Below are positions 22,736 through 34,043 of a stretch of 64,000 bases of DNA, piece after piece. Made by a program: the position numbers and the translations under genes. The stretch lies in contig NC_072897.1 in assembly GCF_027943255.1 (NCBI RefSeq), positions 55,762,406-55,826,405 of the forward strand, written 5' to 3'. Source of the DNA: Anastrepha obliqua (Eukaryota; Arthropoda; Insecta; Diptera; Tephritidae). Under the pieces are notes generated by a model. That model was not told where the DNA came from. It saw nothing but the letters and a program-made list of their open reading frames with translations, and made no database searches. Within the stretch, counting starts at the first letter, position 1, and every line of letters begins with the position of its first letter.

Positions 22736-24090
22736 CACGCGCTATGAGCATTTTGCTCAAGCAATTTTTCATTTCGCGAAATTTTTATGTTCTATGTAAT
22801 TCTGGCACTAATTGAGGTGAGTACCTTCGCTAGTAGTTGTGCATCGTACTTTGAAGAGCATTTCTTTCGATTAGTGCACGATCGGACGTGTAGGCAGACG
22901 GTTGATTTTTAAGAGCGGCATTTTGCTCATTGCGCGAGAAACAATGTAAGTATTTCTTGATTTATCTTTTTTGTTGAAAACCTCGGGTTGTGAAAAGGGT
23001 CGCTGCCCCAATTTTGAATAGTGGCAGAAACATTACCATGGATAATTATTTTACTTCAATACCTTTAGCAGATGAACTATACAAACAATATAGAAACGAG
23101 CATTGTGGGTACAATAAGAAAAAATAAAAAGGAAATTCCACCTCAATTTATTTCAGCAAAATGAAGGCCGCAACCGCATACAATGACTGCATTTGCCGAA
23201 AACAAGGTTCTTGTCTCTTACGTTCCAGTGAAAAAAAGAAAAAAGTTGTACTTATGCTATCATCACTTCATGCCGATGGCCAAGCTAATGATGAAACATC
23301 TGAGAACAAACCCGAAGTAATAACCTTTTACAACCAGACAAAAGGGGGTGTAGACACTGTTGATCAAATGAAAGGCACATATTCAGTTTCCAGGATAACC
23401 TGCAGGTAGCCAATGCGCCTCTTTTTCACGCTTATTGACATTACTGGCATAAACGCACAAATTATTTACAAATCAAATACAGGCAATTTAACCAAGAAGA
23501 GGACGTTTCTAAAGGAAATTGCCCTGGAGCTAATAAAGCCACATATTTCTAATCGGCAGGCCATAAAAACTTTACCTCGTGATTTAAGAAATACTATGGA
23601 TCGCATTGTACCAGCAAAAGAACCTGAAAGCCAACACCTACAACCGGGCTTTTGCGAGCTTTGCCCCAGGAGTAAAAACAGACGTTCGAAAAAAGGCTGC
23701 ACTTTATGTGGAAAATTACTTCGCACGGAACACGTTAAGTATATGTGCCCATCCTGCTTCGAAAGCAACGTAAATGTCAATCTTACCGAAGACTGATTCT
23801 TGTCTTTTATTTATTTATTTCGTTACAAGAAGTTTTTTTTTGTTAATATACTAAAGTATGAATGTAAAATTTTTGGTTATGTCTTGATTGAATGAATCTA
23901 TATAATTTTACAGTGTGAATTTCTTAAACAAACACATAATTGCAAAAAAAATGACTTGGTATTATAACTATGTTAAAAAGGAAATGTTTAAAAATCATAA
24001 TCCATTAAAAAGTTACATTCTTACATGAAGTGAGCAAAATGCTCATGCGCGAGAATCCGTGCTATCTTACGAGGCGCGTGTTCTCGAGGG
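22736..24090 (+). mobile_element. Deleted piggyBac inserted near the left end of the hAT
   Basis: A perfect 17-bp terminal inverted repeat CCCTCGAGAACACGCGC sits at 22736-22752 and 24074-24090, flanked by TTAA at 22732-22735 and 24091-24094. A subterminal direct motif TGCTCATNGCGCGAGAA occurs near 22926 and 24038. At 1355 bp it is about half the usual length. Confidence 0.95.
23040..23796 (+). pseudogene. piggyBac transposase, C-terminal half
   Basis: [15 protein letters not shown] (about 23040) carries the second catalytic Asp. After a frameshift come KKEIPPQF and, in 23161-23409, FYNQTKGGVDTVDQMKGTYS with the third Asp. A TAG at 23407-23409 then interrupts; family members have Trp there, so it is a TGG to TAG change. 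The same frame continues to 23796 and ends with the Cys-rich domain CELCPRSKNRRSKKGCTLCG plus CPSCF. The first catalytic Asp region is deleted. Confidence 0.9.
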
Positions 24091-24500
24091 TTAACATCAC
24101 ATGAAGTTCGCACCTAGGTAGAAACTCATCATAATAAAAATTGAATTAATAGGATCCTATTATGTTTTGCATATTTCCATATTTTTGCATGTTTTTGCAT
24201 ATTTGCATATTTTTGCATATTTTTGAATATTTTTGCATATTCACAAATGTTTACATGCATATGTATGTACATATAATTTCATAAATTTTTTTTTTCATTT
24301 TGCATTTCATTTCGCAGCGCGTAGCTACTACCACTGCTACTTTGTTGTTCATTGCACCTGTAAATTTATCTTCTTAAAAAAGTTGAGAAACTTCCCTGCA
24401 AGAAACGAGTGATCGTTAGTCAATATTTGGCATCAACATATTAAGGGCAGTATGCAAATGGTGAAGCAAAATGTTTGCACTGACAGTCATATGATATATA

Positions 24501-25356
24501 AGGTTGTCAAAAAAGTCTTGCGGTATTTTTATTGAATTTTCAATTGTTCATAAAATTGGTTATAATAATGCGATTTAAGTCAAATATGCGCCGTTTTGTT
24601 CGATGACGAGTTCCCAACGAGATGTCAACTTTATAATGCCCCTCTTATAGAAGCTCGCTTCCCTATTGTCAAAAAACTCGGAGAGCCAATTTTCACAGGA
24701 CTCTCTTGTTGACAACTTCCGACTACCAAGCTCGTTCGCCATGGAAAGAAATAGGTGGTAATCACTTGGTGCGAGATCCGGACTATACGGTGGATGCAAA
24801 AGAACCTCCCATTCGAGCTCCCGGAGCTTCTGGCGCGTCACCAAAGATGTGTGTGGCCTGGCGTTGTCCTGATGGAAGACAATTCGGCCTCTGTTCATCA
24901 AAGATGGCCTCTTCTGCATGAGTGCTGCATTCAAGCGGTCCAGTTGTTGGCAGTATAGGTCCGAATTGAGCGTTTGGCCATAGGGGACAGCTCATAGTGG
25001 ATGATTCCCTGCCAATCCCACCAAACACACAGAAGAACCTTCCTGGCCGTCAATCCAGGCTTGGCCACCGTCTGGGCAGCTTCACCGCTTTTCGACCACG
25101 ACCGTTTGCGCTTCACCTTGCCTTTATCGTAGTAGTGCTGTAAAATATGCCGTATTTTCTCTTTATTTTGCTTCATGTTTGCGACGCTATAACTCACGAA
25201 CGACTAAAAGCAAACAACAATTAATCAAACACGTGTTAGCACGTGAAAAGAGCTTTCCAAAAAGCTCTAGCGTGAACGGATGCGACGAATACAACTAGAA
25301 CTACGCGCTTGCAAAGACAAGCTTGCGGAAATACCGCAAGACTTTTTTGACAACCT
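24501..25356 (-). mobile_element. Deleted mariner with transposase remnant, inside the hAT
   Basis: A near-perfect TIR AGGTTGTCAAAAAAGTCTTG (with CGGTATTT following) bounds it on both sides, with TA at 24499-24500 and 25357-25358. On the minus strand the gene starts near 25176 (M-K-Q-N-K-E-K-I), then is deleted to WSKSGEAAQTVAKPGLTARK. A frameshift near 24931 leads to RIVFHQDNARPHTS (second Asp), PPYSPDLAPSDYHLF (third Asp) and an intact end at 24575. The first catalytic Asp and most of the HTH region are missing. Confidence 0.93.
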
Positions 25357-25639
25357 TATAATATATCAAATGAGTTTCACTGTTCTTATAGGGTTCTGGT
25401 TACTCTCTCCATGCTCATTGTGAGAAGAAACACAATAACAAATCGTCTTGCTTGTATTTTTGTATTTGTATTTTTATATCGTTTACTTTAAAAAAATATA
25501 TTAGTTCTGTTAGTATAACTGTTACTTTAATTGCTGCTGAGCATAGTTTTTTGCTATACATTCGATATTTTTTATTAGTTAAGCAAATTTATATCGATAT
25601 CGGTTGTGCACACGCTAACAGTTTATAATAAAAAGAACC

Positions 25640-27178
25640 ATGGCAAATATTAAAAAAAATCGTAACTTTAAAAAGTGGCTTAGTGAAATTAAAGACGGAA
25701 GTTTACAGATCGTTACTAATTCAATCCAATGCAAATTGTGCAACAAATTCGTATGTAATTTTTATGAAGAATTACTTTACATATTACATATGTATGTTAT
25801 GCTTAATATGCATTGCAGATCGGATGTTCGAGAAAATCCCAGCTAATGCAGCATATATCAACAAAATTTCATAAGAAAGGCGAGCGCATTAACCAGCAAG
25901 ATCATGCAGCATCACCTGATAACTTTAATTTCGACCTATGCCAAGCGATAGTTGCTGTGAATATCCCTTGGCATGCATTGTCAAATACAACATTCAAAAG
26001 CTTCTTAGAAAAGTACACTAAACGTGTAATTCCAGATGAGTCTACAATTCGAAAAAATTATCTTAATCAGAGCTATGAACAGACCATAGAAAATATCCGC
26101 CTAGACATTGGAGATGAAAACATTTGGATTGCAGTTGATGAAACCACCGATTCAACCGGGCGCTATGTTGCCAATTTCGTGGTAGGAAAACTTTGCGAAA
26201 ATGAACCATCATCACCTCACTTACTTTGCTGTTCAGAACTAGTTCGCGTGGATAGTGAAACTATTGACCGCTTTGTTAACTGTTCGGTTCTTAAATTATG
26301 GCCAAATGGGACTAATGCAGAAAAAGTTCTATTATTATTAACTGATGCGGCACCATACATGGTTAAAGCAGCAAAACAGTTAAAAGTGTTTTATGAAAAC
26401 CTTAAGCTTTTAACTTGCCTAGCCCACGGACTTCACCGGGTGTCAGAAAAAATTCGTTTACTTTTTCCAAATGTCAACGATTTCATTTCCGCAATAAACA
26501 AAGTTTTTTTGAAATCGCCTACTCGAATAGCTTTATATAAAGAAATTACCAATAACGCCCCGTTACCACCAAATCCAGTTATTACCAGATGGGGTACTTG
26601 GATTAATGCAGCTCTATTTCATCCCGAAAACTTTAATAAAATTAAAGAGGTACCTCATATAAATAGCTCGGAATGTACATTTGTACATACATATTTCCAT
26701 GATATTTCAATACTTAAGAATAATTATTTCAGGTTATTGAAGCTCTAACTTCTGATGCGGAGTGTGTTGATACTGTAAAGAATACAATTAAAAATCAATC
26801 TTTGCTAACTTCTCTGCTATTCATAAAAACATATTTTGCTAACTTGCCACTCTCTATAAAGAAATTAGAGGAACAACGAATGAAGCTGGCTCAGTCCATT
26901 GGTGTGGTAACGGAATTCGAAAAATCATTGGGAAACTACAGATCACTATAGCCAAAAACCCAGTATTCTTTGAATTAAAGCAACTACCATCAATTTTAGA
27001 TAGTCCTTTGAGAGAACATAAATTTTCGATGAAATTTAATTATGCCCCAATTATTTCTTGCGAAGTGGAACGCACATTTTCTGCTTATAAATTTATTTTA
27101 AATGACAAACGACGAAGGCTCTCAATAGAAAATTTGGAAAAAATTATTATTACATATTGTAATACCGAATTTGAATAA
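25640..27178 (+). CDS. hAT transposase, three exons, one frameshift
   Basis: Exon 1 (25640-25750) and exon 2 (25819-26649) join across a 68-nt GT-AG intron (25751-25818), rebuilding a BED zinc finger: CKLCNKF before and SQLMQHISTKFH after. Exon 2 carries WIAVDETTDSTGRYVANF (first Asp), LLLTDAAPYM (second Asp), CLAHGLHRVSEKIR and TRWGTW. A second intron (26650-26732, 83 nt) joins NKIKE to VIEALTSDAECV. Exon 3 runs to TAA at 27176-27178 with the dimerisation block ISCEVERTFSAYK (catalytic Glu). One frameshift near 26930 separates EFEKSLG from LQITIAKNPVFF; a third intron or sequencing error could also explain it. Confidence 0.85.
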
Positions 27179-27728
27179 AGGCGTAACTTGATACAAGTTT
27201 CGAACATATATGTATGTACATATGTAGGTTGAAAAACTTTTCATTCTCTTTAAAATTCTAACATTCCCATAAAGTGAGTGATTCTTTGTTTCTCTGGGTT
27301 TTTTGTGGAATTGGCCCCAGCACCGCAATATAATAAGATTTTTTGAATAGGTCGATCCCTGATCCACTTCCCAGAAAAAAAATTACCTTAAACTCTAACT
27401 TAGCCAAAGAACTACCTTTGTAACAAATTTCAAGCAAATTGCTCCATTAAAAAAAATATTTTTGAATAGGTCGGTCCCTGCTCGACTTCCCAGAAAAATT
27501 TTGAACTTTTTTGGATGCAGAAGTATTTTCATTTCTAAGTAGAGTATGTCCTGAAAATGTCATAAAAATTGGTTGAGTAGTTTCGCAGTTTATTGGGTAC
27601 AAACCAACAAACACATTTCATTTTTATATATATAGACTCTGCATATTTCTTGCATATATTTTGCATATTATTTGCACCTCTTTTGCATATATTTTGCATA
27701 TTCAATTTGCATAAAAATCCGATCTCTA
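27179..27728 (+). other. hAT 3' region
   Basis: Non-coding end of the hAT. A 41-bp direct repeat, TTTTTGAATAGGTCGRTCCC..., occurs at about 27339-27380 and 27459-27500. TTTGCATAT-type motifs cluster at 27640-27715 before the terminal repeat. Confidence 0.6.
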
Positions 27729-27990
27729 CTTATCACTGTCGTACGTAAGATATCCACAGCATTGTATCACAACGCACCGCACCTTTATCCCTACCATATG
27801 TATATATGACTTGACATCAATTAAAGGCGTTTTTTTTTTCTTACTTAATTTTTTAATGTAATTGAAAAAAAGTGTAATAAATTTTTTGTATGCGCTTATC
27901 ATTTCAAAAGTATCAAAATAGTAAAAAAATAAGCAGTCCCAGAAATAAACGCACCGTGTATTGTTCTTCGCCACATGTTAGACTCGATAT
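27729..27990 (+). repeat. Repeat X, right part of copy 1
   Basis: CTTATCACTGTCGTACGTAAGATATCCACAGC and what follows match 38859-39010 closely, including the ATCAATTAAAG and T-run segments. Not coding. Class unknown. Confidence 0.8.
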
Positions 27991-28011
27991 CAATTCCCTG
28001 CGGCAATTTTT

Positions 28012-28577
28012 TTTTTGACGTGATAACGTCTTATAATTCGATTTAACAGGCTGCACGCACGAAAAAATGTGTCGTTACCTTGCTCATATTAGTGTTACCT
28101 TGCTCATATGTAGTTACCTTGCTCATTAGTGTTACCTTGCTCATATGTAGTTACCTTGCTCATTAGTGTTACCTTGCTCTTTAGTGTTACCTTGCTCATT
28201 AGTGTCACCTTGCTCATTAGTGTTACCTTGCTCTTTAGTGTTACCTTGCTCATTAGTGTTACCTTGCTCATATTAGTGTTACCTTGCTCATATGTAGTTA
28301 CCTTGCTCATTGCATTGAATGAACTGCAAGCGAAAGCGCGGAAGGAACGACAAAGCAAACAAAGCAAACGAACGGCAACGTTCGACATCTTGCTCTCCCC
28401 TACTTAAGTGAGCGTATATATGTATGTATATGCGCATATGTACATATATAAATTCACGTATTTGTATTGGCATATGCCTTCTTATTGATTATTATTAATT
28501 TGATTCACTTGAAGAATTTAAAATAAAACCAAGTTTGTTAATAATACCTGTTGTTTTAATGTTATTATTGTATTATT
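28012..28577 (+). repeat. Tandem unit U1 with 13-copy GTTACCTTGCTCAT minisatellite
   Basis: It starts TTTGACGTGATAACGTCTTA, carries thirteen variants of GTTACCTTGCTCATTAGT (28074-28315), then a unique segment GCATTGAATGAACTGCAAGC to TTAATGTTATTATTG. The same order is repeated immediately in U2. Repetitive peptides readable here on both strands are by-products of the repeat. Confidence 0.9.
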
Positions 28578-29037
28578 AATTTTTGACGTGATAACGTCTT
28601 ATAATTCGATTTAACAGGCTGCACGCACGAAAAAATGTGTCGTTACCTTGCTCATATGTAGTTACCTTGCTCATATTAGTGTTACCTTGCTCATATGTAG
28701 TTACCTTGCTCATTAGTGTTACCTTGCTCATATTAGTGTTACCTTGCTCATATGTAGTTACCTTGCTCATTGCATTGAATGAACTGCAAGCGAAAGCGCG
28801 GAAGGAACGACAAAGCAAACAAAGCAAACGAACGGCAACGTTCGACATCTTGCTCTCCCCTACTTAAGTGAGCGTATATATGTATGTATATGCGCATATG
28901 TACATATATAAATTCACGTATTTGTATTGGCATATGCCTTCTTATTGATTATTATTAATTTGATTTACTTGAAGAATTTAAAATAAAACCAAGTTTGTTA
29001 ATAATACCTGTTGTTTTAATGTTATTATTATTATTTT
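28578..29037 (+). repeat. Tandem unit U2 with 7-copy minisatellite
   Basis: It is almost identical to U1 outside the minisatellite (one C/T change seen near 28963), but has seven instead of thirteen copies of the GTTACCTTGCTCAT unit. Length difference between the units is explained by this array. Confidence 0.9.
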
Positions 29038-30104
29038 TTTATTATATCTGAAGGAAAAAATGTATGGTAATATTTACCATATCTATACTAATATTATAAA
29101 GAGGAAAACTTTGTTTGTTTGGTTGTAATGAATAGGCTCAAAAACTACTGGACCGATTTTAAAAATTCTTTCACCATTCGAAAGCTACATCACGAGTAAC
29201 ATGGATTATATTTTATTTTGGAAATAGGGCTCGAGATATAGGTCAAAACGTGGACCCGGGTAACCTTCGGATGTGTATGTACAATATGGGTATCAAATGA
29301 AAGCTGTTGATAAGTGCTTTAATACGGGGTAATTTTCATACCTATTGATGACTAGGGTCGGGAAATATATGCCAAAACGTGGGCCCGCCGTGTCTTTGCA
29401 CCGAATTAAACCAAACTTACACACATTGTTAAGTAGGTATTGAAGATGATTTCCGTATAGTTTGAATACCTATTGGTAGATAGGGTCTCAAGATATAGGT
29501 CAAAACGTTGACCCGGGTAACCTTCGGATGTGTATGTACAATATGGGTATCAAATGGAAGCTGTTGGTGAATGCTTTAGTTCAGAGTATTTCCATCCGCT
29601 CCGTGACTAGGGTCTCGAGATAGAGACCAAAACGTGGACCCTAGAATGGGTTTGTACAATATGGATATCAAATGAAAGCTGTTGATAAGTGCTTTAATAC
29701 GGGGTAATTTTCATACCTATTGATGACTAGGGTTTCGAAATATATGCCAAAACGTGGACCCGCCGTGTCTTTGAACCGAATTAAACCAAACTTACTAACA
29801 TTGTTAAGTAGGTATTGAATATGATTTCCGTATAGTTTGAATACCTATTGGTAGATAGGGTCTCGAGATATAGGTCAAAACGTTGACCCGGGTAACCTTC
29901 GGATGTGTATGTACGATATAGGTATCAAATGAAAGCTGTTGATAAGTGCTTTAATACGGGGTAATTTTCATACCTATTGATGACTAGGGTCTGGAAATAT
30001 ATGCCAAAACGTGGACCCGCCGTGTCTTTGCACCGAATTAAACCAAACTTACACACATTGTTAAGTAGGTATTGAAGATGATTTCCGTATAGTTTGAATA
30101 CCTA

Positions 30105-32103
30105 CACTGTGGTACAAAAAAAAAAGTTGCAAAAAAACTTTGGATCGGATATGGTGAGGGTTGTAGCTTATGAAAAACTGAAAATAATGGTATAGTTGAA
30201 ATTTCCAATACACCCCCAAAATCTCATTTTATGGCCATAAAACCGTTTTTCAGTAGGTTGATATGAACAATCACTCCTAACTTCGCCAATCTCCATCCGA
30301 TTTCGAATTTGCTTTTTTAGTTCGAAAGAACAAAAACAAGCCTTTTTGACAGTGTGTTAACATTTTTTCTGAAATGACAACTGACGAGACTGTAGACGGA
30401 AGTATTTGGAATTTTTTTATTTTTTCTCTATTTTTTCGACTTTGACATAATTTTTACGATATTATCCGATATTGAGGATTTTTTTTAGTACACTACTGTT
30501 ATAGTAATTTTAATTTTGCGTCAAATGAGCTATATTTGACTGTAATTGAATTAAAATTAATAGAGTTGTGTGGGTTTTAAGATTTTTTCTTTTTTTACTA
30601 CGAGATTTGGTATGCGTTTCGAAGCATGAAAATAATAACAAGTGTCATTATAAACGCATAATATTTATTGGAGTATTGCGCAGTGCAGCACTGTACGGTA
30701 TGGTACGGTGCAGTACACAACGGCACTGGTTCCAAACTTAAAAATGCATTGGAAACGGCCCTTTGGAGTTTAGTATGGTACGGTACATTTGTCATTTCTT
30801 CATCAGTTTTGAATACTTCTCTGTAAGAAATTCGATCATCATCATTCATCTGAAGTCGTCATCAACTAAATTCCATTGTTTAAATCGAGAAGCGAGCGTT
30901 TCAGATTGCCTTCCCGATAGAAGTATGTAAATCAGGAGAAAGATGCTGAAAATCTGAATTTGATACAATGTCTCGTTCTGAAAACTTAGAACCAGACGGA
31001 AAGTACTCTTCATCATCAGGTTTATTGTTATCAGTTTGATCATCATCAGCAATGAGTTGAACTTCCTTCAGTTCATGACCTGCAGTTGAGTCAATCATAT
31101 CGTCCAAGACTACGGGGTTCTTAACAGTTGCAACATCAGCATACTTTATGTGCTTTCGAGTTTTATAATGATGACCGTTTACGTCCGTTTTACAAAAATA
31201 ACAATCATCTGGTTTATGATAAGGCTGATGATGCCATATCATCGGAGAATATTGAGAAATTTGACTTTTCTGGCAACGTTTTGATTTATATCTTTTGAAT
31301 TTCAATGAAACAAACAATAAAACTTTGACGTTTTAATAAGGTTAAATTATAATAACAAACTTCTTTTGTTAATCAATGTACAGTGTGAACTTTGGCACAC
31401 TTGGGAGCTTTTCCATATTTCTATTGAAAAAAATGTGCTATAATATGTCAGATATTTTCGTAAGTTCTAACCAGTTCTGTTGTATGCAGTACAGTGTACT
31501 CTTATGTATTCATATATACTCCAATAAATATTACGTATCTATAATAACGCATCAAAACACGTCCTTATTCCCATTTAGCGTAAGCTATACCAACATTCCA
31601 AATTAGTAAAAAAAAAAACAAAAAATCTTAAAACTCGCACAACTCTACTAATTTTAATTCAATTACAGTCAAATATAGCTCATTTGACGCAAAATTAAAT
31701 TTACTATAACAGTAGTGTACTAAAAAAAATCCTCAATATCGGATAATATCGTAAAAATTATGTCAAAGTCGAAAAAATAGAGAAAAAATAAAAAAATTCC
31801 AAATACTTCCGTCTACAGTCTCGTCAGTTGTCATTTCAGAAAAAATGTTAACACACTGTCAAAAAGGCTTGTTTTTGTTCTTTCGAACTAAAAAAGCAAA
31901 TTCGAAATCGGATGGAAATTGGCGAAGTTAGGAGTGATTGTTCATATCAACCTACTGAAAAACGGTTTTATGGCCATAAAATGAGATTTTGGGGGTGTAT
32001 TGGAAATTTCAACTATACCATTATTTTCAGTTTTTCATAAGCTACAACCCTCACCATGTCCGATCCAAAGTTTTTTTGCAACTTTTTTTTTTGTACCACA
32101 GTG
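30105..32103. mobile_element. TIR transposon with about 500-bp inverted repeats and CTA duplication (CMC-like)
   Basis: The ends CACTGTGGTAC... and ...GTACCACAGTG are the tips of nearly perfect inverted repeats, 30105-30600 and 31604-32103. The flanks GAATACCTA and CTATTGGTAG collapse to GAATACCTATTGG, the intact site seen in sister repeats (for example 29838), so the duplication is CTA. CACTG/CACTR tips with a 3-bp duplication suggest the CACTA/Mirage/Chapaev group; this is inference. Length 1999 bp with only a small internal ORF, so probably non-autonomous. Confidence 0.85.
30901..31317 (-). CDS. ORF inside the CACTG-ended element, zinc-finger-like N-terminus
   Basis: A 138-residue frame, the only long one between the inverted repeats. 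It is basic at the start (FKRYKSKRCQKSQ), has a DDCYFCKTDVNGHHYKTRKH block that looks like a Cys/His metal site, then an acidic C-terminal half (DDDQTDNNKPDDEEYF). Similar C-Y-F-C plus K-K-H-x-I-K-Y blocks occur in uncharacterised proteins of insects and Hydra that I remember as repetitive, which would fit a transposon accessory protein or a truncated transposase. Function unknown. Confidence 0.4.
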   Translation of the reverse strand: MFVSLKFKRYKSKRCQKSQISQYSPMIWHHQPYHKPDDCYFCKTDVNGHHYKTRKHIKYADVATVKNPVVLDDMIDSTAGHELKEVQLIADDDQTDNNKPDDEEYFPSGSKFSERDIVSNSDFQHLSPDLHTSIGKAI

Positions 32104-33102
32104 CTATTGGTAGATAGGGTCTCGAGATATAGGTCAAAACGTGGACCCGGGTAACCTTCGGATGTGTATGTACAATATGGGTATCAAATGGAAGCTGTTG
32201 GTGAATGCTTTAGTTCAGAGTATTTCCATCCGCTCCCTGACTAGGATCTCGAGATAGAGACCAAAACGTGGACCCTAGAATGTGTTTGTACAATATGGAT
32301 ATCAAATGAAAGCTGTTGATAAGTGCTTTAATACGGGGTAAGTTTCATACCTATTGATGACTAGGGTCTGGAAATATATGCCAAAACGTGGACCCGCCGT
32401 GTCTTTGCGCCGAATTAAACCAAACTTACACACATTGTTAAGGAGGTATTGAAGATGGTTTCCGTATTGTTTGGGTACATATTGGTAGATATGGTCTCGA
32501 GATATAGGTCAAAACGTGGACCCGGGTAACCTTCGGATGTGTATGTACAATATGGGTATCAAATGGAAGCTGTTGGTGAATGCTTTAGTTCAGAGTATTT
32601 CCATCCGTTCCGTGACTAGGGTCTCGAGATAGAGACCAAAACGTGGACCCTAGAATGTGTTTATACAATATTGATATCAAATGAAAGCTGTTGATAATTG
32701 CTTTAATACGGGGTAATTTTCATACCTATTGATGACTAGGGTCTCGAAATATATGCCAAAACGTGGACCCGCCGTGTCTTTGAACCGAATTAAACCAATC
32801 TTACGCACATTGTTAAGTAGGTATTGAAGATGATTTCCGTATAGTTTGAATACCTATTGGTAGATAGGGTCTCGAGATATAGGTCAAAACGTTGACCCGG
32901 GCAACCTTCGGATGTGTATGTACAATATGGGTATCAAATGGAAGCTGTTGGTGAATGCTTTAGTACAGAGTATTTTTCATGCCGCTCCGTGACTGGGGTC
33001 TCGAGATATAGGTCAAAACGTGGACCCGGGTAACCTTTGGTTGTGTATGTACAATATGGGTATCAAATGAAAGCTGTTGATAAGTGCTTTAATACGGGGT
33101 AA

Positions 33103-34043
33103 TTTGTTATGCTATGTTATGTTATGTTATGTTATGTTATGTTATGTTATTTTATGTTATGTTATGTTATGTTATGTTATGTTATGTTATGTTATGTTAT
33201 GTTATGTTATGTTATGTTATGTTATGTTATGTTATGTTATGTTATGTTATGTTATGTTATGTTATGTTATGTTATGTTATGTTATGTTATGTTATGTTAT
33301 GTTATGTTATGTTATGTTATGTTATGTTATGTTATGTTATGTTATGTTATGTTATGTTATGTTATGTTATGTTATGTTATGTTATGTTATGTTATGTTAT
33401 GTTATGTTATGTTATGTTATGTTATGTTATGTTATGTTATGTTATGTTATGTTATGTTATGTTATGTTATGTTATGTTATGTTATGTTATGTTATGTTAT
33501 GTTATGTTATGTTATGTGATGTTATGTGATGTTATGTTATGTTATGTTATGTTATGTTATGTTATGTTATGTTATGTTATGTTATGTTATGTTATGTTAT
33601 GTTATGTTATGTTATGTTATGTTATGTTATGTTATGTTATGTTATGTTATGTTATGTTATGTTATGTTATGTTATGTTATGTTATGTTATGTTATGTTAT
33701 GTTATGTTATGTTATGTTATGTTATGTTATGTTATGTTATGTTATGTTATGTTATGTTATGTTATGTTATGTTGTGTTGTGTTGTGTTGTGTTGTGTTGT
33801 GTTGTGTTGTGTTGTGTTGTTTTGTGTTGTGTTGTGTTGTGTTGTGTTGTGTTGTGTTGTGTTGTGTTGTGTTGTGTTGTGTTGTGTTGTGTTGTGTTGT
33901 GTTGTGTTGTGTTGTGTTGTGTTGTGTTGTGTTGTGTTGTGTTGTGTTGTGTTGTGTTGTGTTGTGTTGTGTTGTGTTGTGTTGTGTTGTGTTGTGTTAT
34001 GTCATGTTATGTTATGTTATGTTATGTTATGTTATGTTATGTT
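33103..34043. repeat. ATGTT then GTGTT pentamer arrays (V1)
   Basis: About 670 bp of (TTATG)n (33103-33771) changes abruptly to about 220 bp of (TTGTG)n (33772-33994) and back to (TTATG)n. Rare interruptions include TTTTATG at about 33150, two GTGAT units at 33517-33530 and one TTTTG at 33820. Long frames read through it in all three phases (M-L-C-Y-V) because five is not divisible by three and no stop arises. Confidence 0.97.

Larger units (their letters stand above)
22686..27728 (+). mobile_element. hAT transposon, about 2.8 kb, enlarged to 5 kb by nested piggyBac and mariner
   Basis: Terminal inverted repeats TAGACATCGGATTCTTATG (22686) and, on the opposite strand, TAGAGATCGGATTTTTATG (27728) bound the element. 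It is flanked by 8-bp duplications CTTTTCAC (22678-22685) and CTTATCAC (27729-27736), one mismatch apart. The unoccupied sequence is seen at 38850-38880. Many TTTGCATAT motifs lie near both ends, as in other hATs. Removing the piggyBac and mariner leaves roughly 2.8 kb, a normal hAT length, with one transposase gene. Confidence 0.9.

Noticed and set aside
24160..24240. TAGGATCCTATTATG plus TTTGCATAT motifs as left end of the hAT
   Set aside because: The true left end with matching TIR and 8-bp duplication is at 22686; these are internal subterminal motifs.
28074..28315. Regular repeats that could suggest a CRISPR array
   Set aside because: The units are contiguous with 3-6 base variable joins, there are no unique spacers and the genome is eukaryotic.
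28104..28933. Frames with M-S-K-V-T-x or V-T-L-L-I-S repeats on both strands
   Set aside because: Products of the GTTACCTTGCTCAT minisatellite; peptide repeats follow the DNA repeat and both strands are open.
30660..30730. Dense GTACGGT/CAGTAC repeats suggestive of a regulatory cluster
   Set aside because: They are inside the long-TIR transposon, next to an inward extension of its inverted repeat; no basis for a regulatory claim.
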